A stretch of DNA of 64,000 nucleotides. Origin: CAVVIO01 sp963748095. Its GTDB lineage: Bacteria > Bacteroidota > Bacteroidia > Bacteroidales > UBA10428. Position numbers and translations under genes: made by a program. This document shows positions 45,080 to 55,204 of the stretch, piece by piece. Positions within the stretch are counted from its first letter, which is position 1. Each line of letters starts with the position of its first letter. The notes beneath the pieces were generated by a model that was given only the letters and a program-made list of their open reading frames with translations, made no database searches and was not told the origin of the DNA. The stretch is taken from positions 8,426 through 72,425 of the forward strand of contig CAVVIO010000037.1 in the NCBI GenBank assembly GCA_963748095.1, in the 5' to 3' direction.

Positions 45080-45349
45080 TTATTTTAACATATCAATTAC
45101 GTAAGGCAGCAAAGCCAGGTGACGTGCCCGCTTAACAGCAGTGGCAACTTTACGTTGATACTTCATTGAAGTACCTGTAATCCGTCGTGGTAAGATTTTA
45201 CCCTGTTCGTTCAGGAATTTCTTTAAAAATTCCGGATCCTTATAATCAATATATTTAATGCGGTTTTTCTTGAACCGGCAATATTTTTTCTTTTTAATTT
45301 CAACCGTTGGTGGGGTTAAATATCTTATTTCAGATTGATTTTGTGCCAT
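45080..45349 (-). CDS. rpsR: 30S ribosomal protein S18
   Basis: 89 aa. Contains the S18 core KKKYCRFKKNRIKYIDYKDPEFLKKFL and GKILPRRITGTSMKYQRKVA. It starts 3 bases after rpsF. S18 pairs with S6 in the 30S platform. Confidence 0.98.
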   Translation of the reverse strand: MAQNQSEIRYLTPPTVEIKKKKYCRFKKNRIKYIDYKDPEFLKKFLNEQGKILPRRITGTSMKYQRKVATAVKRARHLALLPYVIDMLK

Positions 45350-45352
45350 GAT

Positions 45353-45709
45353 CTATTCCTCCGTTTTTTCTACTTGTTGTTGTTTCTGTCTTCTTTTCTT
45401 TTCAGCATATTCAACAGCGTATTTGTCCAATTTGAAAGTTAAAAAACGAATAACTCGTTCATCACGCCGGAATTCTGTTTCCAGTTTTTCAATAAAACTA
45501 CCTTCCGAATTAAACTCAATCAGGTAATAAAAACCGGTTGATTTTTTCTGGATGGGATAGGTTAACTTTTTAAGTCCCCAGTTCTCCTCATGCACAATTT
45601 CACCACCATTACTGGTAATAAGTGCTTTAACTTTGTCAACCGCTTCCTTCATCTGGTTCTCAGACAAAACGGGAGTTGTAATGAAAACGGTTTCATAATG
45701 ATTTAACAT
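45353..45709 (-). CDS. rpsF: 30S ribosomal protein S6
   Basis: 118 aa. S6 fold segments are LNHYETVFITTPVLSENQMKE, WGLKKLTYPIQKKSTGFYYLIEF and RRDERVIRFLTFKLDKYAVEY. Its C-terminus is a basic/glutamine tail (RRQKQQQVEKTEE). First gene of the operon, with a good promoter 50 bases upstream. Confidence 0.98.
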   Translation of the reverse strand: MLNHYETVFITTPVLSENQMKEAVDKVKALITSNGGEIVHEENWGLKKLTYPIQKKSTGFYYLIEFNSEGSFIEKLETEFRRDERVIRFLTFKLDKYAVEYAEKKRRQKQQQVEKTEE

Positions 45710-45757
45710 AAAGCTTCTAATTTTTAAAGTTTTAAATATTGTTTTTTAAACAGAGCG

Positions 45758-45789
45758 CAAAAATATCACAATTTTTTGTTCTATTCAAA
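45758..45789 (-). promoter_or_regulatory. Promoter of the rpsF-rpsR-rplI operon
   Basis: On the minus strand this reads TTTG, 20-base spacer, TATTTTTG. It matches both elements of the Bacteroidota consensus and lies about 50 bases upstream of the rpsF start. Confidence 0.65.
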
Positions 45790-45962
45790 TAATTGTGAGG
45801 ATTTTATTTATCGGTGCTGAGTAAATGAATCAAACGTTTTATAATCAATTAATTCCAATAATAACCATTATGCGTAACTACCTGTAATATAGTTAGTAGA
45901 AGAAGATTTTCCCGGACTGTGATTCATCTCTCAAATCATAACTTATCTCTGGCATATTTTAT

Positions 45963-45970
45963 TATATTTG
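45963..45970 (+). promoter_or_regulatory. Candidate -7 box (TATATTTG) for dnaX
   Basis: Perfect TAnnTTTG, 20 bases before the dnaX start. No clear -33 TTG. Confidence 0.5.
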
Positions 45971-45989
45971 TCAGGAATTTGAATTTCAC

Positions 45990-47786
45990 ATGGAAAATTT
46001 TATTGTATCAGCACGGAAATACAGACCCATAACCTTCGACTCAGTTGTGGGACAGGCATCTATAACGTCAACATTAAAAAGCGCTATCAGTACCCGGCAC
46101 CTGGCGCATGCATATTTATTTTGCGGACCGAGGGGAGTGGGAAAGACAACCTGTGCCAGGATATTTGCAAAAACTATTAATTGTATTAACCTCGACAGTT
46201 CGGCTGAAGCCTGTAACACTTGTGAATCCTGTAAATCGTTTAATGAATCACGATCATATAACATCCATGAACTGGATGCCGCATCGAACAATTCGGTGGA
46301 TGATATACGGAATCTGATCGACCAGGTGCGGATACCCCCGCAAATTGGAAAGTATAGTATATACATCATCGACGAGGTGCATATGCTGTCGCAGCAAGCG
46401 TTCAACGCGTTTTTGAAGACACTGGAGGAACCGCCCGCACATGCTATTTTTATTTTGGCTACAACAGAAAAACATAAAATTATCCCAACCATTCTTTCCC
46501 GTTGCCAGATTTTCGATTTTAACCGGATACAAGTAGAAGATATTGTCAACTACCTCGAACAAATTTCGCAAAAGGAAAGTATCGAATACGAAACAGATGC
46601 TTTTAACATTATCGCTCAAAAAGCGGATGGAGCCATGCGCGATGCTCTTTCCATCTACGATCAGATTGTAAGTTTCTCAGATAATAAGATAACATACCAG
46701 AAAGTTATTGAGAACCTGAATATTCTGGATTACGATTATTATTTCAGGCTTACAGATGCATTTTTGCAAAATGATATACCGAATGTGCTGTTGTTATTCG
46801 ATGAAATATTAAGTGAAGGATTTGACGGACATAATTTCATTAATAGCCTGAGCAAGCATTTTCGCGATCTGCTGGTATGTAAAGATGAAGTTACTGTTCA
46901 GTTATTGGAAGCCGGAAAAAATATCAAAGAAAAATACAGGGAACAAACAAGCCGTTGCCCGGTCGATTTTTTATATAAAGCCATTGATTTGTGTAATACC
47001 TGTGATATAGGTTACAAATCGAGCAAAAATCAACGATTACATGTGGAATTGACACTGATCAGACTGGGAAATCTGACTGACGAAAAAAAAAACGATGAAC
47101 CACAGGTAAAATCCGAAATAAAATTATCGACTGACAATCCTGTTTCTTCCCCGGTTATAAGCAAAGCTGAAAAAATCCAGGTTCCTGAACAAATTCAAAC
47201 AACTGTTACCCATACTAATGATAAGTCCGATAATCCGGTGAAGGATTCTGTCTCTGAGGTAAAGGAAGAGGTTAAACCGATAAAAAAAACTTATATCTCA
47301 AAAACGCCTTCTATAAGGGAAGCATTGGGGAATTTCGGCAGCACACAAAAATCAGAGGAGGTTTCGGATGATGTGTCAAGTGAAGATGTTGTGGAAGAAG
47401 ATGCTGTTCAGAATACTCCGTTTACTATTGAGGATTTATTGAATACGTGGAATAAATATGTAGAAAGTATAAAGGATGAAATGCCCCGTATGTACAGTAC
47501 ACTTAAAAATCAGCAACCCGGTATAACAGGCACAGGTCTTCTGGAACTTGAGATGAAAAATAATGCCCAGGCTGAGGATTTCAGAACAAAGGTAAAGCCT
47601 GCATTAATGAATTTTCTGCGAAAGGAATTACAAAATGATCTGATTGAGCTGGAAGAAAAAATTACGGAGGATAATGGTAATGGTACGAAAAAACTTTATA
47701 CGGCGGAAGAAAAATACAGACACATGAGTCAGAAAAATCCAACACTCGAACAACTGAAACAGGATTTTAATCTCGATTTTGAATAA
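45990..47786 (+). CDS. dnaX: DNA polymerase III subunit gamma/tau
   Basis: 598 aa. Clamp-loader ATPase. Walker A CGPRGVGKTTCARIFAK (~43-60), zinc-binding cluster CNTCESCKSF (with an upstream Cys), Walker B IYIIDEVHMLS, and sensor ATTEKHKIIPTILSRCQIF. The region ~370-500 is a Glu/Lys/Ser-rich linker and the C-terminus a tau-like helical domain. No programmed slippage site was identified. Confidence 0.97.
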   Translation: MENFIVSARKYRPITFDSVVGQASITSTLKSAISTRHLAHAYLFCGPRGVGKTTCARIFAKTINCINLDSSAEACNTCESCKSFNESRSYNIHELDAASNNSVDDIRNLIDQVRIPPQIGKYSIYIIDEVHMLSQQAFNAFLKTLEEPPAHAIFILATTEKHKIIPTILSRCQIFDFNRIQVEDIVNYLEQISQKESIEYETDAFNIIAQKADGAMRDALSIYDQIVSFSDNKITYQKVIENLNILDYDYYFRLTDAFLQNDIPNVLLLFDEILSEGFDGHNFINSLSKHFRDLLVCKDEVTVQLLEAGKNIKEKYREQTSRCPVDFLYKAIDLCNTCDIGYKSSKNQRLHVELTLIRLGNLTDEKKNDEPQVKSEIKLSTDNPVSSPVISKAEKIQVPEQIQTTVTHTNDKSDNPVKDSVSEVKEEVKPIKKTYISKTPSIREALGNFGSTQKSEEVSDDVSSEDVVEEDAVQNTPFTIEDLLNTWNKYVESIKDEMPRMYSTLKNQQPGITGTGLLELEMKNNAQAEDFRTKVKPALMNFLRKELQNDLIELEEKITEDNGNGTKKLYTAEEKYRHMSQKNPTLEQLKQDFNLDFE

Positions 47787-47988
47787 CCGGCAGGGTGAGA
47801 TATTTTTGTTCGAATAACTGTTTTTAACTATTTTTGCGCTTCTGAATATGAAGTAGTATGGATATGTATTTAAAATTAATACAACTTATTAAAAATAGAA
47901 TACTCAACTGATACCTGGACTCTCTTCTGTAGCTGTTGAATTAATGTTTAATTATTGAATATATCAATAAACCAATAAATTAATAAAA

Positions 47989-49215
47989 ATGAGTGGTCAG
48001 AAAATAACAATTGACAAAGGAATTTTAAATGTTCCCGAAAATCCGATAATACCCTTTATAGAAGGTGATGGTACAGGTCCCGACATCTGGAGGGCATCGG
48101 TAAAAGTTTTCGATGCTGCTGTTGAAAAAGCCTACGCCGGGAAACGGAAAATTTCATGGAAAGAAGTATATGCAGGAGAGAAATCATTTAATAAATCGGG
48201 TGAATGGCTTCCGCAGGAAACCCTTGATACCATAAGGGAATACCTGGTAGCCATTAAAGGTCCGCTTACTACGCCTGTAGGAGGTGGAATACGTTCATTA
48301 AACGTGGCGCTTCGCCAGATACTCGACCTTTATGTGTGTTTGCGGCCCGTTAAGTATTATAAAGGTGTACCTTCTCCTGTAAAAGATCCCACTACAACCG
48401 ACATGGTTATTTTTCGTGAGAATTCGGAAGATATATATGCAGGGATCGAATGGATGAGTGGTACCGATGAAGTAAAAGGTCTGATAGACTACTTGCAGAA
48501 GAAATTAAATGTTACCAAAATACGTTTTCCGGAATCATCTTCCATAGGGATAAAACCTGTATCAAAACAGGGAACGGAACGACTTGTGCGTGCTGCCATT
48601 GATTATGCCATTAAACACGATAAACCATCGGTTACTTTTGTTCATAAAGGGAATATTATGAAATTCACCGAAGGGGCTTTCCGTGACTGGGGTTATGCAC
48701 TTGCAAAAAAAGAACACGGAGCCGTGGAAATTGATGGTGGGCCATGGTGTACTTTTATTAATCCGGAGACCGGGAAAGAGATCATCGTAAAAGATATGAT
48801 TGCTGATGCATTTTTACAGCAGATATTAACTCGTCCGGCAGAGTATTCGGTAATAGCAACTCTTAATCTCAATGGGGATTATGTTTCCGACGCATTGGCA
48901 GCAATTGTGGGTGGTATTGGAATTGCCCCTGGTGCAAATATTAATTATGAAACGGGTCATGCTATATTTGAAGCTACCCATGGTACGGCGCCTAAATACG
49001 CAGGGCAGGATAAAGTTAATCCCGGATCGGTTATTCTTTCCGGAGTATTGATGTTGGAATACTTGGGATGGGACGAAGCTGCCGCTTTAATTGTGAAAGG
49101 TTTACAAAATGCGATCTTAGCCAAAAGAGTTACTTACGACTTCGAACGGTTGATGGAAGGAGCAACAAAATTAAAGTGCTCGGAATTTGGTGATGAAATT
49201 ATTTCAGGAATGTAA
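47989..49215 (+). CDS. icd: NADP-dependent isocitrate dehydrogenase
   Basis: 408 aa TCA-cycle enzyme. Substrate residues in GGIRSLNVALRQILDLYVCLRPV and IFRENSEDIYAGIEW, metal and catalytic segments around VHKGNIMKFTEGAF, and nucleotide-binding GHAIFEATHGTAPKYAGQDK with VNPGSVILSGVLML. These match the bacterial icd type. Monocistronic with its own terminator. Confidence 0.97.
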   Translation: MSGQKITIDKGILNVPENPIIPFIEGDGTGPDIWRASVKVFDAAVEKAYAGKRKISWKEVYAGEKSFNKSGEWLPQETLDTIREYLVAIKGPLTTPVGGGIRSLNVALRQILDLYVCLRPVKYYKGVPSPVKDPTTTDMVIFRENSEDIYAGIEWMSGTDEVKGLIDYLQKKLNVTKIRFPESSSIGIKPVSKQGTERLVRAAIDYAIKHDKPSVTFVHKGNIMKFTEGAFRDWGYALAKKEHGAVEIDGGPWCTFINPETGKEIIVKDMIADAFLQQILTRPAEYSVIATLNLNGDYVSDALAAIVGGIGIAPGANINYETGHAIFEATHGTAPKYAGQDKVNPGSVILSGVLMLEYLGWDEAAALIVKGLQNAILAKRVTYDFERLMEGATKLKCSEFGDEIISGM

Positions 49216-49229
49216 AATTAATTCTGATC

Positions 49230-49263
49230 AAAAAAGGTTCAGTAGTTACTGAACCTTTTTTTG
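49230..49263 (+). terminator. Terminator of icd
   Basis: AAAAAGGTTCAGTA / TACTGAACCTTTTT with a 2-base centre and T-run, 15 bases after the icd stop. Confidence 0.85.
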
Positions 49264-49306
49264 TGCTTTATTGTTGGTATTAAACTGAATCTAAATATCA
49301 AGTTAT

Positions 49307-49817
49307 ATGTTGAATAAAAAAATAGAAAAGATTCTGAATGAGCAGATCGAAAAAGAGGGTTATTCTTCTCATCTTGTACCTGGCAATGGCTTCATGGGCC
49401 GAAGTAAAAGGTTATTCCGGAACTGCCAGCTGGTTATATGTTCAATCCGATGAAGAACGGATACACATGTTAAAATTAGTTGTATATGTGAATGATCGGG
49501 GAGGCCATGCCCTTATTCCTACCATCAAACAGCCTCCGGTAGATTATGGGAATGTTAAAGAATTGTTTACAGCAGTTCTGGAACACGAACATTTCATAAC
49601 CGCATCAATCAATGACATTGTTGCGGAATGTATTTCCGAAAAGGATTTCACCACCCATAACTGGATACAGTGGTTTGTAAATGAGCAGATCGAGGAAGAA
49701 AAATCGGCCAAAGAAATTATCGATAAACTGGCTCTTGTTGGTGATGGACAGTTATATCAGTTCGACAGAGATATTTTATCTCTTCGGAAACCAGTCGCCG
49801 GTGGGGCTGGTGAGTAA
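49307..49817 (+). CDS. ftnA: Ferritin, frameshifted near the N-terminus
   Basis: Reconstructed ~169 aa iron-storage ferritin. The start ATG at 49307 opens MLNKKIEKILNEQIEKEGYS in one frame; after SSHL an extra G at about 49376 shifts the frame, and YLAMASWAEVKGYSGTASWL continues in the other to the stop at 49817. Together they give the four-helix ferroxidase residues: Glu in NEQIEKEGYSSHLY, Glu and His in DEERIHML, Glu in VLEHEHF, and the late acidic NEQIEEEKSAKEIIDKL helix. An ATG at 49338 would give a false start for the truncated frame. Confidence 0.88.
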
Positions 49818-49834
49818 TTAATTAAAAAGATAAC

Positions 49835-49870
49835 AAAAAATCCGTTAGAAATATTTCTAACGGATTTTTT
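49835..49870 (+). terminator. Terminator of the ferritin gene
   Basis: Perfect AAAAAATCCGTTAGAAA / TTTCTAACGGATTTTTT stem with a short AT centre, 18 bases after the ferritin stop. Could also serve the convergent lipoprotein gene. Confidence 0.85.
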
Positions 49871-49970
49871 TATTCTTGTTTTAATAAGTTACCTGAAACA
49901 AGTTTCCTGTAATTCCTGGATTCTCTGACAGGATTATCTAATTATCAGTGAAATTAACAATTTGCCGGGT

Positions 49971-50465
49971 TTACCTTCTTCCGCCACCATCCCTGTCATG
50001 ACTGTGATGAACGACATAACCTCCTTCATGATCATGATCAAAATGGACACCAGCACCCCAGTTATAATTCCAGTAATTATTTGGCCACCCAAAAGCTGGT
50101 CCGCCATACCAATAACCGTCCCATCCCGGCCACCAGTAATTCAAATCTTCCAGTTGCTGGTTCTGTCGTACTGCTTCAAGATGAGTTTGTTCCATATAAT
50201 TGATTACATCAGAAGAAACTCCTTCTTTTTTAAGTTCAGCTAGTTGGTCAGCTTTCAGCCGATATACCGTATGTGAATTTTGTATTTTTGAGATAATCTC
50301 TTTTGCCGGAATACTGTCTTTACTCATTTGTACAATTTCCGATACTGTTACCGGCGGAACACGATAACCCTGGTAAACTACACAGCTCTGTACCAACAAA
50401 AAACCGGCGCTAATGGCCAGTAAAAATAGTACATGTTTTATAATCTTTGAATTTTTCATTTTCAT
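49971..50465 (-). CDS. Lipoprotein with aromatic Gly/His/Asp-rich tail
   Basis: 164 aa. The lipobox is FLLVQSC at residues ~22-28. Residues ~35-105 are helical and Lys/Glu/Gln-rich and include VSEIVQMSKDSIPAKEIISKI, a helix type often seen in small Bacteroidota lipoproteins. From ~108 the composition changes to Trp, Tyr, Gly and Asn (NYWWPGWDGYWYGGPAFGWP), then His and Asp (HFDHDHEGGYVVHHSHDRDG), ending GGGRR. The His/Asp cluster could bind metal, but that is inference. Family not recognised. Confidence 0.8.
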   Translation of the reverse strand: MKMKNSKIIKHVLFLLAISAGFLLVQSCVVYQGYRVPPVTVSEIVQMSKDSIPAKEIISKIQNSHTVYRLKADQLAELKKEGVSSDVINYMEQTHLEAVRQNQQLEDLNYWWPGWDGYWYGGPAFGWPNNYWNYNWGAGVHFDHDHEGGYVVHHSHDRDGGGRR

Positions 50466-50797
50466 TTCCTCCTAATTACTTAATTGTTAACATATAAAAC
50501 TTCCTTTCCTGGTAAGTTAATATTTGTAATTTCCAACTTAAATAATTAACAGTTAAGTCAAATTTTTGTAATATTCTGCGCGTTAATATATGTTAATAGG
50601 AACAGGTAAAATAGGGTAGTAAAGCAGGGTAAGTGCACCGTACAATTTTCCGGGATTTTTTAAACTTATTTCCTGAAAAAATCACTTGCATTTTAATCGG
50701 TTAAAACATTACTTTGTTCTATGAACAGAATACATTTTCATGCATGACAAAAAAGCACAAATAATGCCTTTACTGTCACGAATCGTAATATTTGCAT
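50466..50797. other. Intergenic region upstream of secA
   Basis: 375 bases to the secA start with no ORF of note. It holds a candidate -7 box at 50798. Nothing else recognised. Confidence 0.45.
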
Positions 50798-50805
50798 TAT
50801 TTTTG
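50798..50805 (+). promoter_or_regulatory. Candidate -7 box (TATTTTTG) for secA
   Basis: Perfect TAnnTTTG, 36 bases before the secA ATG. A CTG at 50773-50775 could be a weak -33 element. Confidence 0.45.
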
Positions 50806-50840
50806 CTGAATAATACAGCGAATTTATAAAAATCAGGTAA

Positions 50841-53800
50841 ATGAATATATTAACAAAAGTACTAGGCATATTTTTCGGAAATAAATCGGACAGGGATATA
50901 CGGGAAGCTATGCCCATTGTGGAAAAGGTCAGGGCGGAATACAAACATATTCAAACTCTTACAAATGATCAGATGCGGGCAAAGACCCAGGAATTAAAAA
51001 ATCATATACAGGAGTACATAAAAACTGAACAGGATGAAATAGCTAAATTGAAAGTTGAAGCTGAAAATGACAACCTGGAAGTTTCAGAAGTTGAAAAAAT
51101 ATATGAGAAAATTGATAAGATTGAAAAAGACATCGACGATAAACTGGAAGTTGTACTGAATGAAGTATTACCGGTGGCTTTTGCGCTTATGAAAGAGACG
51201 GCACGCCGGTTCAATGATAATGAGTACCTCGAAGCCACAGCTACTGATTTCGATCGCGATCTTGCTGTTGTGCGGGATAATGTTGAAATTCATGGAGATA
51301 AAGTGCGACATCTTAATCACTGGATGGCTGGAGGTAATGAAATCACCTGGGATATGGTGCATTACGATGTACAGCTGATCGGTGGTGTTGTTTTGCATGA
51401 AGGTAAAATCGCCGAGATGGCTACCGGTGAAGGTAAAACACTTGTCGCCACATTGCCCGTTTTTCTGAATGCGCTTACCGGCAGGGGGGTGCACATTGTA
51501 ACGGTGAATGATTATCTGGCGAAACGTGACTCCGAATGGATGGGCCCTTTGTATGAATTTCACGGATTATCTGTAGACTGTATCGACAAACATCAGCCTA
51601 ATTCCGATGCACGACGTAAAGCTTATAATGCCGATATTACATTTGGTACAAACAACGAATTTGGTTTTGATTACCTGAGGGATAACATGGCCATTAGTCC
51701 GCAGGATCTGGTGCAACGTAGACATAACTATGCAATCGTCGACGAGGTCGATTCCGTATTGATCGATGATGCCCGTACACCACTTATAATTTCAGGCCCT
51801 GTACCAAAAGGTGAAAATCAGGAATTTGATGAGTTAAAGCCCAAAGTGGAAACACTTGTCAATGCACAGAGGAAACTGGTAACCGAAATTCTAGCCGAAT
51901 CGAAAAAATTGATTAGTGATGGTAAAAGTGAAGATGGCGGGTTTAAACTTTTACAGGCTTATAAGGGGTTACCCAAGAATAAACCATTGATAAAATTTCT
52001 GAGTGAAGAGGGAAACAAAGCCCCGATGATGAAAACGGAGAATTTCTATATGCAGGAAAACAACAAAAATATGCATAAGGTAACCGACGCACTTTATTTT
52101 ATCATTGATGAAAAACAAAATTCAGTTGAACTCACTGATAAAGGAATTGATTTGATTTCTCCATCTTGATGATCCCGAATTTTTTATTTTGCCTGATATC
52201 GGACAGTGAAATTGCTGAACTGGAAAAATCAGGGATGGATGAGAAGATATGTTGAGAAAAAAGAGAACTTTTACAGGATTATTCAGTAAAATCGGAACGT
52301 GTACATACTATTAACCAGTTGTTAAAAGCATATACCATGTTTGAACGCGATGTGGAATATGTGGTTATTGATAATAAAGTAAAAATTGTTGATGAACAAA
52401 CTGGCCGTATCATGGAGGGCCGGCGTTATTCCGATGGATTACATCAGGCAATTGAGGCAAAGGAACAAGTAAAAGTGGAAGCTGCTACACAAACTTATGC
52501 CACCATTACCCTACAGAATTATTTCAGGATGTACCACAAACTGGCAGGTATGACCGGTACTGCTGAAACGGAAGCAGGAGAATTATGGGATATTTATAAA
52601 CTGGAAGTGGTTGTAATTCCTACCAACAAACCGATTGTCCGCGATGACAGGGAAGATCTGGTATACAAAACCAAAAGGGAAAAATACAATGCCGTTATTG
52701 ATGAAATTGTTCAACTGAATGAAATAGGACGTCCGGTGCTGGTAGGTACAACTTCGGTAGAAATATCCGAATTGCTTAGCCGGATGTTAAATATGAAAGG
52801 GATAAAACACAATGTACTAAATGCCAAATTGCATCAGCGTGAAGCTGAAATTGTTGCCGAAGCCGGTAAAAAAGGTACGGTAACCATAGCTACCAACATG
52901 GCTGGTCGTGGTACCGATATTAAACTTACACCTGAGGTCAGGCAGGCTGGCGGACTGGCAATTATTGGTACGGAACGGCATGAATCACGACGTGTTGACC
53001 GTCAGTTACGAGGCCGTGCAGGAAGTCAGGGAGATCCGGGATCTTCCCAGTTTTATGTTTCTCTTGAAGACGACCTGATGCGTCTGTTCGGTTCGGATAG
53101 AATAGCTTCGATTATGGACCGGATGGGATTAAAAGAAGGAGAGGTGATTCAGCATTCCATGATTACCAAATCCATTGAACGGGCGCAGAGGAAAGTAGAA
53201 GAAAACAACTTCGGCATTAGAAAGCGTTTGCTGGAATACGATGATGTAATGAATTCACAGCGTGAAGTTGTTTATACTAAACGCCGGCATGCATTGTTTG
53301 GTGAACGTATTCAGCTTGACATTGCCAACATGATGTATGATATTAGTGAAAGCCTTGTCAGCCAGTTTCATGGCAATGCAGAATTTCCTGATTTCAGTTT
53401 TGAGGTTATCCGCACATTATCGGTCAATGCTCCTGTAAGCGAGGATGAATACCTGAAATTAAACGCTGAGGAGATTGGTGAAAAGCTTTACGATTCCATC
53501 CGTAAATCTTATAAACGTAAACAGGAAATGATACGTCACCAGGCCCTCCCGGTAATTAAAGAAGTATTTGAAAAACAATCAAAAGTTTATGAGAATATTG
53601 TCGTTCCGATCACTGATGGAATAAAAGTCTATCAGGTACTTGCCAATCTCGAAAAGTCATACAATACGGAATGTGAAGAACTTGTAAGATCATATGAAAA
53701 AACCATTCTTCTGGCTTCTATAGATGAATCCTGGAAAGAAAACCTGCGTGAACTGGATGAATTGAAACAATCTGTCCAGAATGCTACTTATGAACAAAAG

Positions 53801-54166
53801 GATCCGTTGCTCATTTATAAATTCGAATCGTTTGAATTATTCCAGAATATGGTAGACCGTATTAATAAGGAAGTAATTGGAGTGTTAATGAAGGGACAGA
53901 TACCTATTCAGGATCCGAGTGAAGTGCAGCGTGGTCAGGCACCAAGACGAATGGATATGAGCCGGCTTGAAACCAGTAAAAGTGAATATGGTTCATCCTT
54001 TAGTGGAGGAGGTGATGGAGGTGGAGACGGTCAGCAACGACAACAGCAGCGTGTACAACCAGTGAGGGTTGAAAAAAAGGTAGGGCGTAATGACCCATGT
54101 CCCTGCGGAAGCGGTAAAAAATACAAAAACTGTCACGGAAGGCCAGGCGTGGAAGCTGCAGTATAA
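50841..54166 (+). CDS. secA: Preprotein translocase ATPase SecA, frameshifted
   Basis: ~1108 aa when reconstructed. It drives Sec secretion with SecYEG. Part one (50841-52169) has NBD1 with Walker A MATGEGKTLVATLP and DEVDSVLIDDARTPLIISGP. Part two (52319-54166) has the PPXD/NBD2 segments GTTSVEISELLSRML, ATNMAGRGTDIKL and RQLRGRAGSQGDPGSSQFY, then the C-terminal zinc motif CPCGSGKKYKNCHG. Between 52160 and 52270 four small indels are inferred: extra T near 52166, extra C near 52204, lost G near 52232, extra A near 52260. They restore DDPEFFILPDIG, SEIAELEKSGMDE and LLQDYSVKSERVHTINQ. Confidence 0.92.
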
Positions 54167-54171
54167 AAATT

Positions 54172-54209
54172 AAAATCGGTCTGGCGGTTTCTACTTTCAG
54201 ATCGATTTT
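54172..54209 (+). terminator. Imperfect terminator of secA
   Basis: AAAATCGGTCTG pairs with CAGATCGATTTT around a 14-base loop; one mismatch, T-rich 3' side. It starts just after the secA stop. Confidence 0.5.
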
Positions 54210-54295
54210 AAATTGCAAACTATCTAAAACGATCTTACTGCTTTGTAAGAATTTAAGAAATCAATAGAATTTGATAATTGGAAAAATGAAATCGG

Positions 54296-55156
54296 TCACA
54301 CTGATTTTGTCAGTTCTTCACTCAGTCTCCATAATTTTTCTCCCACTTCCGGTGTATAGTCAGGGGGCTTAAATTTAACAGGATTTCTGAATGCAAAGAA
54401 TTTTCCGTTAATTGTTTCTACCTCAGGTGAGGTGGCGAGATAAACACTTGTTTTGCTTTTCTTACTCAGGAAAAGTTGACCTAAAGAAGCGGCCCATCGA
54501 AGTGGAATGGGCAAATTATTTCCAAGGTTTGACTTTACATATCCCGGATGGAAAACATTTGCAGTTACTCCTGAACCATTGAGGTGTTTTGCCAGTTCAA
54601 ACGTAAAAATTGCTCGGGCAAAAGCGCTCTGAAGCGCTGCCTTGATCCAGTTGTAATGTTTTTCGTACTGTATGTCGTCAAAATTGATTTTAACATTTTT
54701 CAACGTACCCGGACTTCCGGCGATATTGATTATTCTTGAAGGAGAACTTTTTTTCAGAATGTCCAGAAGCAGGTTAGTCAGCAAAAAATGACTGAGGTAA
54801 TTTACAGCCAGATTCTTTTCTATTCCATCTTGTGTGATCTGCCGTGAAGGTGAAATAATACCAGCTATATTGCATAATGCATCCAGACGACTATATTTCG
54901 ATTTAAATTCCTTCACCATTTCATGAATGGAATCCAGGCGGTCAAAATCGGCTAAGAACAGATCTATTTTTGAATTTCCGCTTTTACGAATAATCTCCTG
55001 TCTTACTGATTCTCCCTTGTTTTTATTGCGGCAAACCATTAGAACGGTAGCTCCTGTAAGGGCAAGACCCAAAGCTGTGGCTTTACCAACGCCAGAATTG
55101 GCACCGGTTACCATGAAAACTTTTTCGTCAACTTTTGAATTATTCTTTTTAGTCAC
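54296..55156 (-). CDS. Short-chain dehydrogenase/reductase family protein
   Basis: 286 aa. The cofactor motif is VTGANSGVGKATALGLALTG with NIAGIIS and NLAVNYLSHFLLTNLLLDIL (retinol-dehydrogenase-like). After the catalytic Ser region (RIINIAGSPGTLK), the usual YxxxK is replaced: in the stretch KAALQSAFARAIFTFELAKHL the aligned Tyr and Lys are Ala, while the Ser and the helix are kept. So this copy may bind NAD(P) without the standard chemistry. No partner gene is close; dapA follows on the same strand. Confidence 0.85.
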   Translation of the reverse strand: MTKKNNSKVDEKVFMVTGANSGVGKATALGLALTGATVLMVCRNKNKGESVRQEIIRKSGNSKIDLFLADFDRLDSIHEMVKEFKSKYSRLDALCNIAGIISPSRQITQDGIEKNLAVNYLSHFLLTNLLLDILKKSSPSRIINIAGSPGTLKNVKINFDDIQYEKHYNWIKAALQSAFARAIFTFELAKHLNGSGVTANVFHPGYVKSNLGNNLPIPLRWAASLGQLFLSKKSKTSVYLATSPEVETINGKFFAFRNPVKFKPPDYTPEVGEKLWRLSEELTKSV

Positions 55157-55204
55157 ACTGATTTATTTGAATCGGGTTTATAAACAACCTTTTAGAGCTA
55201 TGGA

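Noticed and set aside
45986..46549. 187-codon ORF antisense to dnaX
   Set aside because: Shadow of the dnaX reading frame; biased composition and no independent signals.
49338..49817. 159-aa protein beginning MSRSKKRVIL as a new family
   Set aside because: It is ferritin read from a false start after a frameshift.
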